Source: Ziziphus jujuba
Lineage: Eukaryota; Streptophyta; Magnoliopsida; Rosales; Rhamnaceae
Direction of reading: 5' to 3'
DNA: 64,000 nt
Assembly: GCF_031755915.1 (NCBI RefSeq)
Contig: NC_083381.1
Location: forward strand, 2,926,501-2,990,500
Shown here in pieces: positions 63,226 through 64,000 of the stretch. Under the pieces are notes generated by a model. The model did not search any database, was not told the DNA's origin, and was given only the letters and a program-made list of their open reading frames with translations. The stretch's first letter is position 1, and the number at the start of each line of letters is the position of its first letter. Made by a program: the position numbers and the translations under genes.

Positions 63226-64000
63226 TCTAGGTTCTAGTATTCCTAAGGGGCTGTGCATTGTTGTGCATCCCATCTTCGTCTATTCTCTTGTTTTTACCAT
63301 CTTGAAGCATTATCCCTTTGTTTTGAAGAGAATTCGTTGTCTGAGTTGAAATAACTCTAATCTCTTTAAGAAGTCAATTAGAATCCTACTTCTGCAAGAG
63401 AGTCCTTATGACCTAGTTAGATGGATAAGGGTTGTCTCTTCTATATCGAGGGTCAAGTGATGGAAGTAGATCTTACTCTGTTGGACCCTTTGGGCTTGAA
63501 GTAATTCTAGATGGAATGGTTAGCTGGGAATCGTAGCTTTCTGGATTGCTATAGTAAAGAAGTAAGTTTTATGTGATTTGGCCTACCCAAGGTGGTGTTC
63601 GTGGAGAAGTTGGGAAGCCTTTGCCGGGGATAATTTCTGCCCTCATTGCCAAGAAGTTATTGGAGAAGGGTTGTCAAGAGGTATCTAACCCATGTGATTG
63701 ACACCCGGGTAGATGATGAAAGGTTGGAAGATGTGTTTGTAGTGAGAGACCATTCGAGCGTGTTTCCCAACAAGTTACTTGGGTTACCATTAGGAAAGGA
63801 GGTCAACTTACTATTAAATTGGCTTTGGATGCAAGACCTGTTTCTTTACCGCCGTGCCATATGGCACCAACAGAGATTCAGAGTGCTATTAGAATTCTAC
63901 CCCAACTTGGTTGTTGTTGAGGTTAATAAGAAGAAAAGGATTCTTTAGACCTAGTTAGATGTTCAAGTATAGTTATTTTCGTTTCATGGAAACTAAGATC
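63226..64000 (+). mobile_element. Ty3 element internal region: leader joined to protease/RT linker, gag absent
   Basis: After about 215 bp of leader, broken frames encode the end of a Ty3 aspartic protease and the linker to reverse transcriptase: LTLLDPLGLEVIL near 63470, LIAKKLLEKGC near 63645, THVIDTRVDDERLEDVFVV near 63690, and FPNKLLGLPLGKEV near 63765. The start of the RT region (LPPCHMAPTEIQ, near 63855) lies in another frame. At least two frameshifts and a stop make it inactive. No gag or zinc knuckle lies between the primer site and pol. The element runs off the window. Confidence 0.82.

Noticed and set aside
1..64000. CRISPR arrays, operons, bacterial-style promoters or terminators
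   Set aside because: The window is plant nuclear DNA, and no regularly spaced repeats or prokaryotic gene arrangement is present.

Overview
This is a piece of nuclear DNA from a flowering plant, most likely a woody eudicot. The window is strongly AT-rich and has GT-AG introns of 0.1 to 7 kb. It contains plant-only gene families (a SHAQKYF MYB factor, an LRR receptor-like protein, a hybrid histidine kinase fragment), many Ty3, Copia and LINE remnants, and a decayed plastid tRNA. The species cannot be named from sequence alone.

Three genes look intact. (1) 7499-8029 (+) is an intronless acidic 176-residue protein of unknown function. (2) 9841-18361 (-) is a six-exon gene for a 373-residue CREC-type (calumenin/reticulocalbin-like) EF-hand protein with an N-terminal membrane anchor and a C-terminal HDEFR; all exon phases close exactly. 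(3) 26686-34641 (+) is a two-exon, 295-residue MYB-like factor of the SRM1/MYBS type, split by an unusually long intron of about 7.1 kb.

The other gene-like segments are broken. 3429-5240 (+) is a small unrecognised plant gene, partly duplicated in tandem, frameshifted and lying between inverted repeats. 41690-44300 (+) is an EIX/Cf-type LRR receptor-like protein full of stops and frameshifts. 55128-55665 (-) is an N-terminal piece of an AHK2-like cytokinin receptor. 22454-22541 (+) is a relic of plastid trnS-GCU. 55920-56850 (-) holds coding-like segments that I could not assign.

Most of the rest is transposon-derived. One Ty3 family with long LTRs appears at least six times: 1-915 (-), 37320-40965 (+), 44600-46100 (-), 51333-53257 (+), 53941-54500 (+) and 59929-64000 (+). 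Two copies keep the junction LTR, tRNA-iMet primer site, short leader, end of the protease domain, with no gag between. This suggests a gag-less, non-autonomous lineage. Their LTRs carry a dense cluster of W-box cores and an internal duplication of about 88 bp. Copia fragments lie at 14280-15190 (+, inside intron 1 of the EF-hand gene) and 53280-53940 (-). A LINE tail lies at 20620-21890 (-). Two clear fold-back MITEs lie at 32826-32998 and 38736-38883.

The genes form no operon-like unit, and I found no evidence of a new multi-gene system. The most unusual content is the gag-less Ty3 family and the repeated local tandem duplication in and around genes.
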